Shown: positions 12,800 to 14,722 of the stretch, one piece after another
Position numbering within the stretch: the first letter of the stretch is position 1
How the letters are laid out: every line of letters begins with the position of its first letter
Assembly: GCA_031291905.1 (NCBI GenBank)
Contig: JARLIC010000064.1
Span: 1 to 14,722, forward strand
Length of the DNA stretch: 14,722 nucleotides
Direction: 5' to 3'
Origin: Minisyncoccota bacterium
Lineage (GTDB): Bacteria; Patescibacteriota; Minisyncoccia; UBA6257; 2-01-FULL-56-20
The notes under the pieces: model-generated
The model's database searches: none
What the model saw: the letters and a program-made list of their open reading frames with translations, nothing else
Told to the model about the DNA's origin: nothing
Translations under genes and position numbers: made by a program

Positions 12800-13467
12800 T
12801 GAAAAAAGATAAGAAATATAAAATGGCAAAAAAAAGGATCACCAGAAGCAAATTATCGGAACTGGGAAAGACCTATCTGAGATATAAGGTGTGCATCTCC
12901 GGCGCCGCGGACCTGAAGTTCGCCGCTCCGGGAACAAAGGAAAAAGCGATCGAAGTGGGCCGGCTCGTTGCGGAGGCGGGTGCGGTGCTGGTGACGGGAG
13001 CGACGACCGGCGTTCCGTATTGGGCCGCGAAGGGCGCAAAGGAAGCGGGCGGCATCGTGATCGGGCTTTCGCCCGCCGTATCGAAGGCCGCGCACGTGAA
13101 GACCTATCATTTGCCGCTCGAATATCACGACCTCATCATTTACACGGGGTTCGACTATTCGGGACGCAATCTTCTGCTTACACGCTCGGCGGACGCGGTG
13201 ATCACGATCTACGGCCGTGTGGGAACGCTCAACGAGTTCACGATCGCGTTCGAGGACAAAAAACCGCAGGGTGTGCTTACGGGGACCGGCGGTGAGAGCG
13301 ACGAGCTTAAGCGTATACTCGAGATCGCGCATCGCGGCATGGGCAAGGTCATTTTCGATCCGGACCCGAAGGTGCTCGTGGAGAAAGTGCTTGCCCGCGT
13401 ACGCGCGGACGAGAAGGGAATAACCGCGAAGGATGCGAAGGTCTCCGCGCACAGGGCTAACGGCTAG
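12799..13467 (+). CDS. SLOG/LOG-like nucleotide-binding protein (TIGR00725-type)
   Basis: A 222-aa Rossmann-fold protein of the SLOG superfamily, which includes the LOG phosphoribohydrolases and nucleotide-sensing relatives. VCISGAADLKFAAPGT (31-46) is the first strand and loop, LVTGATTGVPYWAAKGAKEAGG (64-85) the second, and YSGRNLLLTRSADAVITIYGRVGTLNE (120-146) corresponds to the R...PGGxGTxxE region of LOG. The Glu of GTxxE is kept (GTLNE), but the PGG is replaced by YGR, so LOG-type hydrolase activity is uncertain. The ATG at 12799 follows a purine-rich tract; an in-frame ATG at 12823 (MAKKRITRSK) is equally possible and would remove eight Lys-rich residues. The substrate is unknown. The permease gene begins 28 bases downstream. 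Confidence 0.75.
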   Translation: MKKDKKYKMAKKRITRSKLSELGKTYLRYKVCISGAADLKFAAPGTKEKAIEVGRLVAEAGAVLVTGATTGVPYWAAKGAKEAGGIVIGLSPAVSKAAHVKTYHLPLEYHDLIIYTGFDYSGRNLLLTRSADAVITIYGRVGTLNEFTIAFEDKKPQGVLTGTGGESDELKRILEIAHRGMGKVIFDPDPKVLVEKVLARVRADEKGITAKDAKVSAHRANG

Positions 13468-13495
13468 AGGCGTACTCAAAACATCCCCCAGTATC

Positions 13496-14608
13496 ATGAA
13501 TAAGAGAAAGGGCCTCGGAATTATGGCGATCGTTGCCGCCGCGACCGTCGGCGAAGGGGTGTTCGCGCTTCCTTATGTGATCCAGACGGCGGGATGGCTT
13601 CTCACCCTCTGTTATTTCGTGGCGCTCATCGCCGCGGTTTCCGTCGCGCATATTATCTATCTGCGGACGCTCGCCGCAGTGGACGAGAAGGAGCGGCTTC
13701 TGGGCCTTGCGGGGAAGTATTTCGGCGGCACGGGGTTCTGGATAGGATTCGTGGCGATCGTGGTCGGTATGCTCCTCGGATTCGTCGCCTACCTTGTCCT
13801 CGGGATGCATTTTCTGCAGATCCTGTTTCCGGGGATCTCCCCGGTCGTCGCGCTCGGGGTATTCTGGTTCCTGCTCGCGTGCCTTGTATGGGGAAGCGAA
13901 GGGAAGGTCGCCCGGCTTGAGATTGCCGGGATCGCACTCATCGCGTGCGCGATCCTCTTCATCTTCTTTTCCGGCCGTCCCGATCTTGCTTTTGCGAATA
14001 TGCCGCTCGCGATTACGAATAATTTCTTCCTCCCGTTCGGCGCCGTACTCTTCTCGCTTGCGGGATGGACGAGCGTCGAGCAGGTCTACGAGCTTACCCG
14101 CTCCGATCCGAAAGCGAAAAACAACAACCTCGGTGCCTTCGTTGCCGGCGTTGCGTTCGCGGCGGCGCTCTATTGGCTCTTCGCCCTCGGCGTGATCGGC
14201 AGCGTGTCGCATGTGGCATCCGACACAATATCGGGGATCGGCGGCTGGCCGGTATGGAGAAAGGACGTCCTGGCGGTCGTAGGCCTTGCGTCGGTGTGCG
14301 TGGTGTCCGTGCCGCTCGCGCGCGAAATGAGGGGCGCGATGGAAAAGGATCTCAAGTGGAACTCGCTGGTCTCGCGTGCGATCATCGTCGGTTTGCCGCT
14401 TGCGGTGGTACTTTCCGGATTCACCAATTTCCTGGTGATCGTGAGCGTTGCCGGCGGCGTGTTTATAAGTACGCAATACCTTCTGATCATCTCCGTCGGG
14501 CGGCGGACGCTCGCCCTTACGTCGCGCGAAAAACTCTTGCTCGACATCGTCACGATCGTCTTCGTCTGTGCCGCGGTTTACGAAGTCGCCTCATTTGTAG
14601 TACATTAG
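13496..14608 (+). CDS. Amino-acid permease, aromatic amino acid transporter-like (APC superfamily)
   Basis: A 370-aa polytopic membrane protein with about 10-11 hydrophobic segments. The first, GIMAIVAAATVGEGVFALPY, has the helix-breaking substrate loop seen in tryptophan/tyrosine permease and AAAP-type transporters (usually G-x-x-I-G-A-G-x-L-A-L-P). Later landmarks are FLPFGAVLFSLAGWTSVEQVYE (helix 6 region) and the ends of the repeat near GFTNFLVIVSVAGG. It probably imports one or more amino acids, which fits a host-dependent organism with few biosynthetic pathways. The substrate cannot be read from the sequence. The ATG at 13496 is preferred over an in-frame ATG at 13433, because the first 21 codons from 13433 overlap the end of the SLOG gene and encode no helix. 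No Shine-Dalgarno sequence is seen. Confidence 0.85.
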   Translation: MNKRKGLGIMAIVAAATVGEGVFALPYVIQTAGWLLTLCYFVALIAAVSVAHIIYLRTLAAVDEKERLLGLAGKYFGGTGFWIGFVAIVVGMLLGFVAYLVLGMHFLQILFPGISPVVALGVFWFLLACLVWGSEGKVARLEIAGIALIACAILFIFFSGRPDLAFANMPLAITNNFFLPFGAVLFSLAGWTSVEQVYELTRSDPKAKNNNLGAFVAGVAFAAALYWLFALGVIGSVSHVASDTISGIGGWPVWRKDVLAVVGLASVCVVSVPLAREMRGAMEKDLKWNSLVSRAIIVGLPLAVVLSGFTNFLVIVSVAGGVFISTQYLLIISVGRRTLALTSREKLLLDIVTIVFVCAAVYEVASFVVH

Positions 14609-14647
14609 AAGCGGCGGACATGGCGCGTCGCGCGGTGTTGCCACAAA

Positions 14648-14719
14648 GCTCTCGTAGTTTAATGGATAGAATATCTCCCTCCGAAGGAGGTGGTACAGGT
14701 TCGATTCCTGTCGAGAGCA
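14648..14719 (+). tRNA. tRNA-Arg (anticodon CCG)
   Basis: The acceptor stem GCTCTCG (14648-14654) pairs perfectly with CGAGAGC (14712-14718), followed by discriminator A. The D arm is GTTT-AATGGATA-GAAT, with one or two G.T pairs. The anticodon stem TCTCC/GGAGG encloses the loop CTCCGAA, giving anticodon CCG for codon CGG. The T arm is ACAGG-TTCGATT-CCTGT. The 3' end reads A-C-A-A, so CCA is not encoded and must be added enzymatically. Confidence 0.96.
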
Positions 14720-14722
14720 CAA

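Noticed and set aside
13457..14476. Minus-strand open frame (about 339 codons) opposite the permease
   Set aside because: The plus strand encodes an obvious membrane transporter; the antisense product is highly charged and low in complexity.
1..14722. CRISPR arrays, transposases, integrases, phage genes
   Set aside because: No regularly spaced direct repeats and no recognisable mobile-element proteins were found in either strand.

Overview
The window is a gene-dense piece of a bacterial chromosome, roughly 55-60% G+C by eye. It uses the standard genetic code, with TGA as stop in several genes. The content points to a Candidate Phyla Radiation (Patescibacteria) genome, most likely a G+C-rich Parcubacteria-type lineage; this is an inference from gene set and style. 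The signs are single housekeeping genes outside their usual operons, trimmed proteins (a stand-alone Pol I 5'-3' exonuclease domain, a MurE without its N-terminal domain, a short HolA), a lamin-tail-domain surface-type protein, a CPSF-like beta-CASP nuclease and many genes without a Shine-Dalgarno sequence.

Layout. 1-958: 3' part of a type IV pilus assembly ATPase (pilB/gspE family). 962-1076: a long palindromic element (copy 1). 1104-1630: a minus-strand unit with a near-consensus promoter, a strongly structured leader RNA, a 62-codon ORF with a strong ribosome binding site and a weak terminator. 1655-4732: ruvB, a lamin-tail membrane protein, tsaE and a stand-alone Pol I-type 5'-3' exonuclease. 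4761-6095: an orphan sensor histidine kinase. 6161-7819: pyrG. 7872-8178: a self-contained transcription unit (promoter, ribosome binding site, 64-codon ORF, intrinsic terminator). 8206-8988 holA and 8952-9230 rpsT converge and overlap at their 3' ends. 9256-9380: copy 2 of the palindromic element, in the divergent rpsT/ruvA promoter region. 9449-12732: ruvA, a MurE-like ligase and a beta-CASP metallo-beta-lactamase. 12731-12799: a polypurine tract. 12799-14608: a SLOG/LOG-like nucleotide-binding protein and an amino-acid permease. 14648-14719: tRNA-Arg(CCG).

Functional themes are DNA repair and recombination (RuvA, RuvB, the exonuclease, HolA), translation (S20, TsaE, tRNA-Arg), RNA processing (beta-CASP nuclease), nucleotide and cell-wall synthesis (PyrG, MurE-like), and surface, sensing and transport (pilus ATPase, lamin-tail protein, kinase, permease).

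The most novel material is not in the well-known genes. (1) Two dispersed elements share a core with two hairpins carrying TGCT and CTTC loops. Stem sequences differ between copies but remain paired, and each core is enclosed by a long, copy-specific inverted repeat. (2) A minus-strand structured RNA of about 180 nt lies upstream of a small ORF. (3) Several housekeeping genes have a -10 box 6-10 nt before the start codon, predicting leaderless or nearly leaderless mRNAs, while the two small-ORF units have classical promoters, leaders and ribosome binding sites.
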